Source of the DNA: Gammaproteobacteria bacterium Ga0077536
GTDB taxonomy: Bacteria; Pseudomonadota; Gammaproteobacteria; Ga0077536
Direction: 5' to 3'
Length of the DNA: 64,000 bases
Assembly (NCBI GenBank): GCA_001464935.1
Contig: LNEL01000055.1
Span: 1 to 64,000 of the forward strand
The notes under the pieces were generated by a model. The model was not told the DNA's origin. It did not search any database and saw nothing but the letters and a program-made list of their open reading frames with translations. This document shows positions 18,298 through 30,121 of this stretch, in pieces (position 1 is the first letter of the stretch; the number at the start of each line of letters is the position of its first letter). Both the position numbers and the translations under genes were made by a program.

Positions 18298-19113
18298 ATG
18301 CAGACGGCACGCAGCACCCTCCAGCAACAACTGTTCCCCGCGGTCGACACTCACACGCTTTACGAGCAGCCGCTGAACGAGCGGATGCGCTGCCTGCTGC
18401 GTCTCGAATATCTGTTCCTGGCGATCGCCGAAAGCATGTCGCGCGCGACCACGTGGGATGCACGCAACGCGGTCGCCAGCATGATCGATGTCACCGATCA
18501 GCTGCAACGTGCGGACATCAAAGGCGAATTGATCAAAGAGATCGAGCGCCACGCGAACATCGTGAGTGCTTTGCGCAACAACCCTGGTGTCAATCAGACC
18601 ACGCTGGAGCAGACGCTCGCCCGGCTCGAACCGCTGCTCGCGCTGCTGAAGTCCAATGCATGTCAGCCGGGTGCCAAACTGCGGCAGAACGACCTGATCA
18701 CCCAGGTCCGGCAGCGCCTGTCGATCCCGGGCGGGGTCTGCAGCTTCGATCTGCCAGGCTTCCACCACTGGCTGAACCGCGCCCCCGAACGCCGTGCCGA
18801 TCAGCTGAATGACTGGATGGAAGACCTGCGGATCATCGAGGATGCCGTCCACATCACGTTGAAGCTCGTGCGCGAGAGCGCCATGCCCAGCAAGGTGTCC
18901 GCGGTGGCCGGTTTCTACCAGCAGAATCTCGAAGCCGGCTCGGCCTGCCAGATGGTGCGCGTGATCGTCGCCGACGCCGACGATGCCTTTCCGGAAATCA
19001 GCGGCGGCAAGCATCGTTTCACCGTCCGCTTCCTGCGCTACACCGAACAGTGCGCGCGTCCCCAGCAAACCAGCGATACGATCCGCTTCGAACTGCAGTG
19101 CTGCGGCCTATAG
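18298..19113 (+). CDS. zapD: Cell division protein ZapD
   Basis: 271 residues, all-alpha N-terminal part followed by a beta domain, starting after a short leader with YEQPLNERMRCLLRLEYLF, which is diagnostic of the family (formerly YacF/DUF1342). ZapD crosslinks FtsZ filaments at the Z-ring. The small zinc protein YacG, usually next to zapD, is not seen here. The stop codon overlaps, tail to tail, the stop of the Nudix gene on the other strand (CTATAG, 19108-19113). Confidence 0.93.
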   Translation: MQTARSTLQQQLFPAVDTHTLYEQPLNERMRCLLRLEYLFLAIAESMSRATTWDARNAVASMIDVTDQLQRADIKGELIKEIERHANIVSALRNNPGVNQTTLEQTLARLEPLLALLKSNACQPGAKLRQNDLITQVRQRLSIPGGVCSFDLPGFHHWLNRAPERRADQLNDWMEDLRIIEDAVHITLKLVRESAMPSKVSAVAGFYQQNLEAGSACQMVRVIVADADDAFPEISGGKHRFTVRFLRYTEQCARPQQTSDTIRFELQCCGL

Positions 19114-20112
19114 GCCCGCGAGCAACGCCTCGTCGTTGAGCGGCGCATCGCCGCCCCACAGTTGCCCAATCCCTGCGATGCCGACGCACCCGGCGTCGAT
19201 TGCGTGCCGCAGATCCGACGGGCCTAGGCCGCCCAGCGCATATACCGGCAGCGGTGCCGCCGCCGCCAGTGTGGCCAGCCCGCGCCACCCCAGTGTCGCG
19301 GCGCCCGGATGCGTCGCTGTTGGCAGCACCGGCGACAGCAACGCGAGGTCGACGCCCACACGCTGCGCCATCGCCAGTTCCCCGGCGTCATGGCAGGACG
19401 CGCTCAGCAGGTACTCGTGCGTCACCGGACGTGACGTGCACGCGCGCAGGCGGCGCGCGTTCAGATGGACGCCGTCCGCGCCCAGCGCCACGCACAGCGC
19501 AGGCTCCGCATTCAGCAGCAGCTTTGCGCCGTGCTCGCGGCATGCCCGCAGCACGCGCTGCGCGAGTGCTCGATAGTCCACCGCCGCCAGCGCTGGCGCG
19601 CGCAGCTGGACCAGGCGCGCGCCCCGCGCCAGACAGGCGTCGAGGCCGGCCAGGAAACGGGCCTCATCGCGCGCGGGCTCCGGCGTGACGACATACACGC
19701 GCGGCAGGCGCGCGGCAGTCACGATCGGCAGATTGGCAGCCGGAAACGCATACGACCCGAGCGCGTCGGGCATCACCCAGCAAATACGCTGCCCTTCCCG
19801 CCCTTCAGCTTCGCCTTGCCAGGCGTCGACGACGAACACATCGAGCAGCACGCGTCGCGTGGGGTAGTCGTGGGGGATCGTCAGCAGCGGCGTCGCGCGC
19901 GTGATCCCGATGCCGAGCTCTTCGCGCAGTTCGCGCGCGAGCCCCTGCACGCGGGTCTCGTCGGCGTGCAGCTTGCCGCCCGGAAACTCCCACAGTCCGC
20001 CCTGCTCGACGTGGGTCGGACGATGACTGAGCAGAATGGCGCCGTCAGTGCGGCGGATGACGGCCGCCACCACGTGCAACCGGTCGGCGGACGATGCGGA
20101 AATGCCGGTCAT
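19108..20112 (-). CDS. Nudix hydrolase fused to ThiE/TenI-like domain
   Basis: 334 residues from the ATG at 20112. The N-terminal MutT-like Nudix domain (about 8-135) has the box GGKLHADE...ARELREELGI. The C-terminal part (about 150-330) is a TIM-barrel resembling thiamine-phosphate synthase/TenI, with LLLNAEPALCVALGADGVHL, ALLSPVLPTATHPG and VYALGGLGPSDL. This fusion is common beside argJ-secA in gammaproteobacteria. The Nudix part probably sanitises oxidised nucleotides such as 8-oxo-dGTP; whether the barrel makes thiamine phosphate is unproven. No other thi genes are near. Confidence 0.85.
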   Translation of the reverse strand: MTGISASSADRLHVVAAVIRRTDGAILLSHRPTHVEQGGLWEFPGGKLHADETRVQGLARELREELGIGITRATPLLTIPHDYPTRRVLLDVFVVDAWQGEAEGREGQRICWVMPDALGSYAFPAANLPIVTAARLPRVYVVTPEPARDEARFLAGLDACLARGARLVQLRAPALAAVDYRALAQRVLRACREHGAKLLLNAEPALCVALGADGVHLNARRLRACTSRPVTHEYLLSASCHDAGELAMAQRVGVDLALLSPVLPTATHPGAATLGWRGLATLAAAAPLPVYALGGLGPSDLRHAIDAGCVGIAGIGQLWGGDAPLNDEALLAGL

Positions 20113-20250
20113 GCGGGCGCCGTGGCGCGTGCTGCCTAGTGCGCTGTCCCGCAACGAGCCATCGCCATGACGCGGGCCTCACTCGTCCTCGCGCCTGGTC
20201 TGGCAGTGCGCGTCGAACGCGACTGTTCGTGGTTCACGTCGGAACCGCCA

Positions 20251-21474
20251 CTAGCTGCGGTACTCGGCGTTGATGCGCACGTAATCGAACGAGAAGTCAC
20301 AGGTCAGCACGGTGGTCCGCGCAGGGCCAAAGCCGATCGCGATGGCAATCTCGTATTCGGCGGTTTCCATCACGCGTGCGACCGCCGATTCGTCATAGCC
20401 CGGCACCGGCTCACCGGCGGCGACGATGGCTACTTCACCGATCGAGATGCTGATCTCCTCGATGCGCAAATCGGGCACGCCCGAACGGCCGACTGCGGCA
20501 AGAATCCGTCCCCAGTTCGGATCCGACGCGAACAGCGCCGTCTTCACCAACGGCGATTCGGCAACCGCATAGGCGGCGCGCAGGCAATCTTCCTCGCTGC
20601 GTCCGCCACGCACGGTGACGGCGACGAGCTTCGTCGCGCCTTCACCGTCGCGCACGATCGCGCGCGACAGCTCGACGAACACGTGCTCGACGCCCTGTGC
20701 GAACGTCGCCCAGTCCGGGTGCGAGGCATCGAGGCCGGGCCCACCGGCCTGCCCGGTCGCAATGAGCACACAGCTGTCGTTCGTGGACGTGTCGCCATCG
20801 ATCGTGATGCGATTGAAACTGCGGTCGGCGATCTCACGGGTCAGTGCCTGCAGCGCCGCCGGCTCGACCTTCGCGTCGGTCGCGATGAACGCCAGCATCG
20901 TCGCCATGTTCGGCTTGATCATGCCCGCGCCCTTCGCAATGCCGGTCACGCGGTAGCGCCCGCTGGCGCAGGCTGTGGTGACGGACGCGACTTTTGACAC
21001 CTTGTCGGTGGTCATGATGCCCTTGGCAGCAGCCTCCCAGCCGTCATCCGTGACGCCAGCGATCGCGCCCGGCATCGCGTCGACGAGCTTCGCGGCGGGC
21101 AGGCGTTGACCGATCACGCCGGTGGAGAACGGCAGCACGGCGGCCGCTTCGCAACCGAGGCTGCGCGCGGCGGCGGCGCAGACATCGAGCGCATCGCGAT
21201 GCCCCTGCACGCCCGTGCCGGCGTTCGCGTTGCCGGCATTGATCACCAGCAGGCGCGGCGTGGTGGTCGCGAGATGCTGACGCGAGACCTCGACCGGTGC
21301 GGCACAGAACACATTGCGCGTGAACACGGCCCCGACGGCGGCGCCCGGCGCGATTTCGATGACCACCGTGTCGACGCGCCCGGTCTTGCGGATCCCGGCG
21401 GCGACGGTGTTCAGGCGCACACCGGCGATGGACAGTGGAGTGGACGACACTTCGAACAGGTTGCTGACGGTCAT
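20251..21474 (-). CDS. argJ: Bifunctional ornithine acetyltransferase / N-acetylglutamate synthase ArgJ
   Basis: 407 residues. ArgJ is an Ntn-type hydrolase that cleaves itself before a conserved Thr; the site NMATML is present with Thr at about residue 192 (context GAGMIKPNMATMLAFIATD). Other conserved stretches are LVINAGNANAGTG and ITIDGDTSTNDS. It transfers acetyl groups from N-acetylornithine to glutamate, which recycles the acetyl group in arginine synthesis. It lies just downstream of secA (28-base gap), the usual Pseudomonas arrangement. Confidence 0.96.
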   Translation of the reverse strand: MTVSNLFEVSSTPLSIAGVRLNTVAAGIRKTGRVDTVVIEIAPGAAVGAVFTRNVFCAAPVEVSRQHLATTTPRLLVINAGNANAGTGVQGHRDALDVCAAAARSLGCEAAAVLPFSTGVIGQRLPAAKLVDAMPGAIAGVTDDGWEAAAKGIMTTDKVSKVASVTTACASGRYRVTGIAKGAGMIKPNMATMLAFIATDAKVEPAALQALTREIADRSFNRITIDGDTSTNDSCVLIATGQAGGPGLDASHPDWATFAQGVEHVFVELSRAIVRDGEGATKLVAVTVRGGRSEEDCLRAAYAVAESPLVKTALFASDPNWGRILAAVGRSGVPDLRIEEISISIGEVAIVAAGEPVPGYDESAVARVMETAEYEIAIAIGFGPARTTVLTCDFSFDYVRINAEYRS

Positions 21475-21502
21475 CGTGCAGGATTCCGGACTTGCTCGCT
21501 CC

Positions 21503-24229
<2,727 letters not shown>

Positions 24230-24241
24230 ACGATCCTCGGG

Positions 24242-24278
24242 AAAAGCCGGCCCGATGGGCGCTTTTACGCCGGCTTTT
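24242..24278 (-). promoter_or_regulatory. Terminator-shaped hairpin in the secA leader
   Basis: On the minus strand AAAAGCCGGC and GCCGGCTTTT are perfect 10-base inverted copies separated by 17 bases, ending 12 bases before the secA ATG and next to its ribosome site. With the T4 tail it looks like an intrinsic terminator or a structure masking the start. The only upstream gene, the DciA-like gene, is divergent, so it is not simply ending another message on this strand. A regulatory role is inferred. Confidence 0.5.
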
Positions 24279-24377
24279 GGCAAAATCTTGGAACAACCGT
24301 TAGTGTACCAGACCGAACCGGCCCGCCGCCGCTGCCCACCCGCACCGGTAGCGGCGCCCACGCTCCCGACGAGACCC

Positions 24378-24689
24378 ATGAAAAGACCCACCCGAATTGG
24401 CAGCATCGTGGCCGGCGACCCGACGCTCAGCGCCATTATCCGGCGCGCACGTGAATTCCAGGCGCTGGAGGAGCTCGTCAGAAGCTGGCTGCCGCCGGCT
24501 TTGGCGCCCCACGTGGGCGTTGCCAACCTCCGTGACGACACCCTGGTGCTGACGGTCAAATCGGCAGTGTGGGCAACGCGGCTGCGCTATGAATGCCCGG
24601 CGATACTGGACGCTGCACGTCGCTGCGAGGCGACGCGAAGTGTGAAGGACGTGAAAATCAGGATGCTCGTGGACGGCAACGCCGTCTGA
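24378..24689 (+). CDS. DciA-like DUF721 protein (replicative helicase loader family)
   Basis: 103 residues from the ATG at 24378, [14 protein letters not shown]. It has the DUF721 core: [21 protein letters not shown] then [18 protein letters not shown]721 proteins of the DciA type load DnaB in bacteria that lack DnaC, although short family members without a known partner exist. It is divergent from secA and convergent with lpxC, filling the place of secM in enteric bacteria. Plausible promoter elements lie at 24277-24306 (TTGGCA, 18 bases, TAGTGT) but overlap the secA leader region. Confidence 0.75.
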   Translation: MKRPTRIGSIVAGDPTLSAIIRRAREFQALEELVRSWLPPALAPHVGVANLRDDTLVLTVKSAVWATRLRYECPAILDAARRCEATRSVKDVKIRMLVDGNAV

Positions 24690-24722
24690 GCGTGCCCGCG
24701 CAGCGCGCGGGCCGGCGAGGCA

Positions 24723-25634
24723 TCAGCCGACTGGCATCGGCTGCATGAACGAGATGGGCGCTTCTTCTTCCTTGCCGAAACTCACCAGTTCCCAGGCCGA
24801 ACGGGTTGCCAGCAACTTGCGCAGGAGCTGGTTGTTGAGCTCGTGACCGGATTTGTGCCCGTGGAAGGCGCCGATGAGGCTGTGCCCGAGAAGGTAGAGA
24901 TCGCCGATCGCATCGAGGATCTTGTGCTTCACGAACTCGTCCTCGTAGCGCAGGCCGTCTTCGTTGAGCACCCGGTAATCGTCGACGACCACCGCGTTGT
25001 CGAGACTGCCGCCCAGGGCGAGGTTGCGCCCGCGCAGCCACTCGACTTCACGCATGAAGCCGAAGGTTCGCGCCCGGCTGACTTCCTTGACGAAGGAGGT
25101 CGTCGAGAAGTCGATCTCGGCGTGCTTGCTGCTCTGCTGGAAGAATGGATGGTCGAACTCGATCGCGAAAGACACCTTGAAGCCGGAAAACGGCTCGAAG
25201 CGCGCCCATTTGTCGCCATCGTTGACCGAAATGGACTTCTTGATGCGGATGAACCGCTTCGGAGCGCTCTGCTCCTGGAAGCCCGCGGACTGGATCAGGA
25301 ATACGAAGGGCCCGGCGCTGCCGTCCATGATCGGGACCTCGGCAGCGCTCAAATCGACATAGGCATTGTCGATGCCGAGGCCGGCGAAGGCTGACAGCAG
25401 ATGCTCGACGGTGGAAATGCGGACACCGTCGCGCATCAGGCTGGTCGACAGGCTCGTATCGCCGACGTTCTCGGCGAGCGCAGGGATTTCCACCACGGGA
25501 TCGAGGTCCACGCGCCGGAACACGATGCCCCTGTCCGGTGGCGCAGGACGGAACGTCACCAGGACTTTCTTGCCCGTGTGCAGTCCCACCCCGGTCGCGC
25601 GGATGACGTTTTTTAATGTGCGTTGATTCAACAT
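24723..25634 (-). CDS. lpxC: UDP-3-O-acyl-N-acetylglucosamine deacetylase LpxC
   Basis: 303 residues from the ATG at 25634 ([21 protein letters not shown]), the standard family start; an in-frame extension upstream is not conserved. The zinc ligands H78 ([10 protein letters not shown]), H237 and D241 ([13 protein letters not shown]) and the catalytic H264 ([10 protein letters not shown]) are all present. It catalyses the committed step of lipid A synthesis, so the cell makes LPS. A TATCAT -10-like box sits at 25676-25681, suggesting its own promoter after ftsZ. Confidence 0.97.
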   Translation of the reverse strand: MLNQRTLKNVIRATGVGLHTGKKVLVTFRPAPPDRGIVFRRVDLDPVVEIPALAENVGDTSLSTSLMRDGVRISTVEHLLSAFAGLGIDNAYVDLSAAEVPIMDGSAGPFVFLIQSAGFQEQSAPKRFIRIKKSISVNDGDKWARFEPFSGFKVSFAIEFDHPFFQQSSKHAEIDFSTTSFVKEVSRARTFGFMREVEWLRGRNLALGGSLDNAVVVDDYRVLNEDGLRYEDEFVKHKILDAIGDLYLLGHSLIGAFHGHKSGHELNNQLLRKLLATRSAWELVSFGKEEEAPISFMQPMPVG

Positions 25635-25786
25635 TCGATCCCCGCTTCCCCCTAAGCAAGGCACAGGCCGGGGGCATGATAACACACGATTTTCGCTCCG
25701 CGAAACGCTTCCCAATCAGCCATTTACGGCCTATTTCTTTGCGTGATTATGCTGTCCCTCCATGAACGCACACTTAATCGCCCGGC

Positions 25787-26965
25787 TCAGTCTGCCTGAC
25801 GGCGCAGGAACGCCGGAATGTCGAGCACTTCCGGTTTCGGCATCGCGACATGGTCATACAGATCCGCCCGGTTGCGAATCACGGTCGGCCGATCGAGCCT
25901 GTTGTAGTCGACTTCCTTCGGTTCCTGCGGCTTCGCCGTCTGCGCCGGCGCCGCTTCACGTTCGGGCTCGCGCGCCTTCGTGTCACGATCCTCTTTCGAG
26001 GCCTTCACTTCGCCGCCGATGCCGGTCGCCACGACCGTCACCCGCACTTCGCCTTCCATGGTCGGATCGATCACGGTGCCGACGACGACCGTCGCGTTGT
26101 CCGAAGCAAAAGACTTCACGGTATTGCCGACTTCCTCGAATTCACCCATCGTCATGTCCATGCCGGAGGTGATGTTGACGAGGATGCCCTTGGCGCCGGC
26201 GAGGTTCACGTCTTCGAGCAGCGGGCTCGAGATCGCGGCTTCTGCCGCTTCCTTCGCGCGTGCCGTGCCGCGGCTGCGGCCCGTGCCCATCATGGCCATG
26301 CCCATTTCCTGCATCACGGTGCGCACGTCTGCGAAGTCGACGTTGATCAGCCCCGGGCAGGTGATCAGTTCAGCAATGCCCTGCACTGCGCCCAAAAGCA
26401 CGTCATTGGCCGCCTTGAACGCATTGAGCAGCGTGATGTCGCGGCCCAGCACGGTCAGCAGTTTCTCGTTGGGTATCGTTATCAGCGAATCGACGTACTG
26501 GCTGAGTTCCGCGATGCCGTGATTCGCGATTTCGAGGCGCTTGCGTCCTTCGAACGGAAACGGCTTGGTGACCACCGCGACCGTCAGAATGCCCATCTCT
26601 TTGGCAATCTGCGCGACGACCGGCGCCGCGCCAGTGCCCGTCCCCCCGCCCATGCCGGCAGTGATGAAGACCATGTCGGAGCCTTCGAGCACGTCGCTGA
26701 TCCGGTCGCGATCTTCGAGCGCGGCCTGCCGGCCGATCTCGGGATTCGCACCGGCGCCGAGCCCCTTGGTGATGTCGCCACCGAGTTGCAGCACCGTCTT
26801 GACCGAGGAGGTCTTCAGCGCCTGCGCATCGGTATTGGCGCAGACGAATTCGACGCCGTCGATCTGCGCGCTCAGCATGTGCTGAACTGCGTTGCCGCCG
26901 CCGCCACCGACACCGATCACCTTGATTACAGCACTCTGGCTGTACGCATCCATCAGTTCAAACAT
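25787..26965 (-). CDS. ftsZ: Cell division GTPase FtsZ
   Basis: 392 residues. The GTP-binding tubulin signature GGGTGTG is at 106-112, with [11 protein letters not shown] near the N-terminus and the T7-loop region after the core helix. A variable, charged linker (about 318-375) leads to the C-terminal tail [12 protein letters not shown], which binds FtsA and ZipA. FtsZ polymerises into the Z-ring. It lies downstream of ftsA with a 138-base gap and upstream of lpxC, as in most gammaproteobacteria. Confidence 0.98.
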   Translation of the reverse strand: MFELMDAYSQSAVIKVIGVGGGGGNAVQHMLSAQIDGVEFVCANTDAQALKTSSVKTVLQLGGDITKGLGAGANPEIGRQAALEDRDRISDVLEGSDMVFITAGMGGGTGTGAAPVVAQIAKEMGILTVAVVTKPFPFEGRKRLEIANHGIAELSQYVDSLITIPNEKLLTVLGRDITLLNAFKAANDVLLGAVQGIAELITCPGLINVDFADVRTVMQEMGMAMMGTGRSRGTARAKEAAEAAISSPLLEDVNLAGAKGILVNITSGMDMTMGEFEEVGNTVKSFASDNATVVVGTVIDPTMEGEVRVTVVATGIGGEVKASKEDRDTKAREPEREAAPAQTAKPQEPKEVDYNRLDRPTVIRNRADLYDHVAMPKPEVLDIPAFLRRQAD

Positions 26966-27103
26966 ATCCTGCCCTCCGCTCGAGCCTCTCGTCGCCCGCC
27001 TCCGACGCCGAGATCGCCATTTGGGTTAAGTTACCAGCGCGTAGATTTCGTCACATCGTTCATGAGTTCAGTCGTTCCAGTTCTTTGTCGGGCAAAGGGC
27101 CCG

Positions 27104-28339
27104 TCAGAAATTTCCCTGGAACCAGTGCTTCATCCGTTCCCACAGATTCACCGTCGACTCCAGTCTGCTGCCTCTGCTGACCGGCGCCCGGATCGCCTGA
27201 TTGCCGAACAACAGCAAGCCGACGCCCGTGGCGTAAATCGGATTGCGGACGACATCGATGAGACCGGATACATACTGGGGCGTGCCTAGCCTGACGGGCA
27301 TGTTGAATACTTCTTCGGCCAGTTCGATCGCCCCTTCCATCTTCGCACCACCGCCGGTCAGCACCATGCCGGCCGCGATCATGCTCTCGAACCCACTGCG
27401 CTTGAGTTCAGCCTGCACCAGGCTGAACAGTTCCTCGTATCGGGGTTCGACTACTTCCGCCAACGTCTGACGCTCGAGCCGTCGCGGAGGACGATCGCCG
27501 ACACTTGGCACTTCGATCGTCTCGTTCGGGTTCGCGAGCTGCGTCAGCGCGCAAGCATATTTTATTTTGAGGTCCTCGGCGTGGTGCGTCGGCGTCCGCA
27601 GCGCGACCGCGATGTCATTGGTGACCTGATCACCGGCGATCGGAATCACCGCCGAATGATGAATTGCACCATGAGTGAACACCGCGATGTCCGTGGTCCC
27701 CCCGCCGATGTCGCACAGACATACGCCGAGTTCCTTCTCGTCCTCGGCCAGCACCGCGTAGGACGAGGCCAGCTGCTGCAGGATGATGTCGTCGACGTCG
27801 AGTCCGCAGCGCTTGACGCATTTTACAATGTTCTGCGCCGCGCTGACCGCCCCCGTCACCATGTGCACGCGCGCTTCGAGGCGTACGCCCGACATGCCGA
27901 TCGGTTCCCGTATGCCTTCCTGGCCGTCGATGATGAATTCCTGCGGCAGGATGTGCAGAATCTTCTGGTCGGCGGGTATCGCCACGGCCCGCGCCGCGTC
28001 GATCACGCGTTCGACGTCACCCGCCGAGACCTCCTGGTCCTTGATGGCCACGATGCCATGGGAGTTCAGGCTCCGGATGTGGCCGCCGGCGATGCCGGCA
28101 TAGACCGACTGGATCTGGCAGCCGGCCATCAGCTCGGCTTCCTCGACCGCGCGCTGAATCGACTGCACGGTCGACTCGATATTCACCACCACGCCCTTTT
28201 TCAGGCCGCGCGACGGATGCGAGCCCAGGCCCACCACTTCGATGGTGCCATCCGGCAACACTTCGCCGACGATCGCCACGACCTTGGACGTGCCGATGTC
28301 CAGCCCGACTATCAGATTCTTGTCTTGTTTTCTGACCAT
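27104..28339 (-). CDS. ftsA: Cell division actin homologue FtsA
   Basis: 411 residues from the ATG at 28339 (MVRKQDKNLIVGLDIGTSKV). Actin-like ATPase motifs are visible: phosphate 1 VGLDIGTSK, the 1C domain, phosphate 2 LCDIGGGTTDIAVF and VLTGGGAKMEG. The C-terminal helix WERMKHWFQGNF is the amphipathic membrane-targeting sequence. FtsA tethers FtsZ polymers to the membrane and recruits later divisome proteins. It follows ftsQ after 40 bases. Confidence 0.96.
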   Translation of the reverse strand: MVRKQDKNLIVGLDIGTSKVVAIVGEVLPDGTIEVVGLGSHPSRGLKKGVVVNIESTVQSIQRAVEEAELMAGCQIQSVYAGIAGGHIRSLNSHGIVAIKDQEVSAGDVERVIDAARAVAIPADQKILHILPQEFIIDGQEGIREPIGMSGVRLEARVHMVTGAVSAAQNIVKCVKRCGLDVDDIILQQLASSYAVLAEDEKELGVCLCDIGGGTTDIAVFTHGAIHHSAVIPIAGDQVTNDIAVALRTPTHHAEDLKIKYACALTQLANPNETIEVPSVGDRPPRRLERQTLAEVVEPRYEELFSLVQAELKRSGFESMIAAGMVLTGGGAKMEGAIELAEEVFNMPVRLGTPQYVSGLIDVVRNPIYATGVGLLLFGNQAIRAPVSRGSRLESTVNLWERMKHWFQGNF

Positions 28340-28379
28340 ACCTGTTCGCTCAACCTCGCTCCGCCGCTGCGGGCCTGCC

Positions 28380-29168
28380 TCATTGATTGCCGCCGCTGGC
28401 ACCGCCCGCGGCGGTGACCTGCCGCTCGCGGATCGAAAAACCGTTCGTATATCTGAGATCTATCACCGCGATGCGCCCCCAGTTCTCGCGCAGCACCTGC
28501 TGGTAGGCGGCGACGAAACGCTCGAGGCGATCCGCCGCCGCGCGCCGCCCGAGCACGACGGTGGCGCCGTCGGCCAGACGCAGCGTCTGTGCGCGCCGCT
28601 CCGACAGACTGACGGCCGCCACGTCGAGGCCGAGCGGGGCGAGCCGCGCCTGCGCATGCCGATAGGCTTCGAGCGTGTCCATCTCTGAGCCGACCGGGCC
28701 GTCGAGCCGAATGAGACCCGGCGGGAAACTTGCCTTGCTCGGCACGAAGATGTCCGCCTTGTCGTTCAGCAACGCGCTCTCGCCCCAATAGGCCACCGGT
28801 TGCTGTTCGACGATGCTCACATGCAGCGTGTCCGGCCACAGGCGCTGGACGGTGGCTTCGCGCACCCAGGGCTCCTGCAGGATCGTCTCGCGCACATGCT
28901 GCACGTCGACATGAAAGAAGCCGCCGCGGACCGCGCCGGACACCGCTTTGCGGATGTTCGCCGGCGCGAGATACCGGAAGTCGCCGTCGACCGTCACCTT
29001 GCGGATGGGAAACGCGGTCGGGTCGCGCAGTTCACCCGCGACCGTCACCAGCGCAGCGAGCAGCGCCACGGCGAACAGCGAGAACACCCAGGCCAGCGGG
29101 CGACGTGGTGTCGTGTCCTCCTGCTGCCGGGGTGCCGCCTGCGGCCGGATGCGCTCGTTCAGAATCAT
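28380..29168 (-). CDS. ftsQ: Cell division protein FtsQ
   Basis: 262 residues from the ATG at 29168, overlapping the ddlB stop as ATGA. A cytoplasmic N-terminus is followed by one membrane helix (WVFSLFAVALLAALVTVAG), the POTRA domain (FPIRKVTVDGDFRYL...ILQEPWVREATVQRLWPDTL) and the FtsQ beta domain. It bridges early and late division proteins through FtsB and FtsL. The longer upstream frame lies inside ddlB. Confidence 0.94.
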   Translation of the reverse strand: MILNERIRPQAAPRQQEDTTPRRPLAWVFSLFAVALLAALVTVAGELRDPTAFPIRKVTVDGDFRYLAPANIRKAVSGAVRGGFFHVDVQHVRETILQEPWVREATVQRLWPDTLHVSIVEQQPVAYWGESALLNDKADIFVPSKASFPPGLIRLDGPVGSEMDTLEAYRHAQARLAPLGLDVAAVSLSERRAQTLRLADGATVVLGRRAAADRLERFVAAYQQVLRENWGRIAVIDLRYTNGFSIRERQVTAAGGASGGNQ

Positions 29169-30121
29169 GTGCGCGCCCCGAACGACGACTGCAGAATGCG
29201 CAGCACCAGGTGCTCGAACGACCAGCCATGCTGCGCCGCTGCCATCGGCACCAGCGAGTGGTCGGTCATGCCCGGCACCGAATTCAGTTCGATGAGCCAC
29301 GGCTGGCCGCTGGCGTCGAACATGAAGTCGACACGTCCCCAGCCGCGCGCGCCGAGCGCGGCGAATGCGCGCAGGCCGAGCGCAGCGGCCGACTGCTCGG
29401 CCGCAGCGGGCAGGCCGCACGGGCAGAGGTAGCGCGTGGAGTCGGACGAGTACTTCGCCTCGTAGTCGTAGAACTGGCGCGGCGTCTCGAGTTTGATCAT
29501 CGGCAATGCAATGCCATCGACGATCGACAGCGTGTACTCGCCGCCGGTGATCCAGCGCTCGATCAGGATCTGTGCATCGTGCCGGCGTGCGAGCTCGATC
29601 GCCGGGCCGAGTTCAGCCGCCTGCTCGACCTTGGAGACCCCGATGCTGGACCCCTCGCGCGAGGGCTTCACGACCAGTGGCAGGCCGATTTCGCCGATGA
29701 TCCGCGCGTCGTCGACCGGGTCGGCTTCATCGAGCACGATGAAATCCGGCGTCGGCAGCCCAAGGCTGCGCCAGATCCACTTGCTCCTGATCTTGTCCAT
29801 CGACAGCGCGCACCCGAGCACGCCGCTGCCGGTGTAGGGCATCCCGGCGATCTCGAGCGCGCCCTGCACCTGGCCGTCTTCGCCGCCGCGCCCGTGCAAC
29901 GCAATGAAGACGCGGTCAGGGCGACGGACGGCGAGGTCGGCCATCAGGTCGTCCTGCCAGTCGATGCCCCAGGCGTCGACGCCGGCGCGCTGCAGCGCCG
30001 CCAGCACCGCCTGACCGCTGCGCAGCGACACCGCGCGTTCGGCCGAGCGTCCGCCCATCAGCACGGCCACGCGCCCGACCGCAGCGGCGAGCCCGTCATC
30101 GTTGACCACCGGGGCGCTCAT
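29165..30121 (-). CDS. ddlB: D-alanine-D-alanine ligase B
   Basis: 318 residues, ATP-grasp. Signatures: AVLMGGRSAERAVSLRSG at the N-terminus, HGRGGEDGQVQG, and the C-terminal GWGRVDFMFD...LIELNSVPGMTDHS. It makes the D-Ala-D-Ala dipeptide added by MurF. The start overlaps the murB stop by 4 bases. Confidence 0.96.
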   Translation of the reverse strand: MSAPVVNDDGLAAAVGRVAVLMGGRSAERAVSLRSGQAVLAALQRAGVDAWGIDWQDDLMADLAVRRPDRVFIALHGRGGEDGQVQGALEIAGMPYTGSGVLGCALSMDKIRSKWIWRSLGLPTPDFIVLDEADPVDDARIIGEIGLPLVVKPSREGSSIGVSKVEQAAELGPAIELARRHDAQILIERWITGGEYTLSIVDGIALPMIKLETPRQFYDYEAKYSSDSTRYLCPCGLPAAAEQSAAALGLRAFAALGARGWGRVDFMFDASGQPWLIELNSVPGMTDHSLVPMAAAQHGWSFEHLVLRILQSSFGART

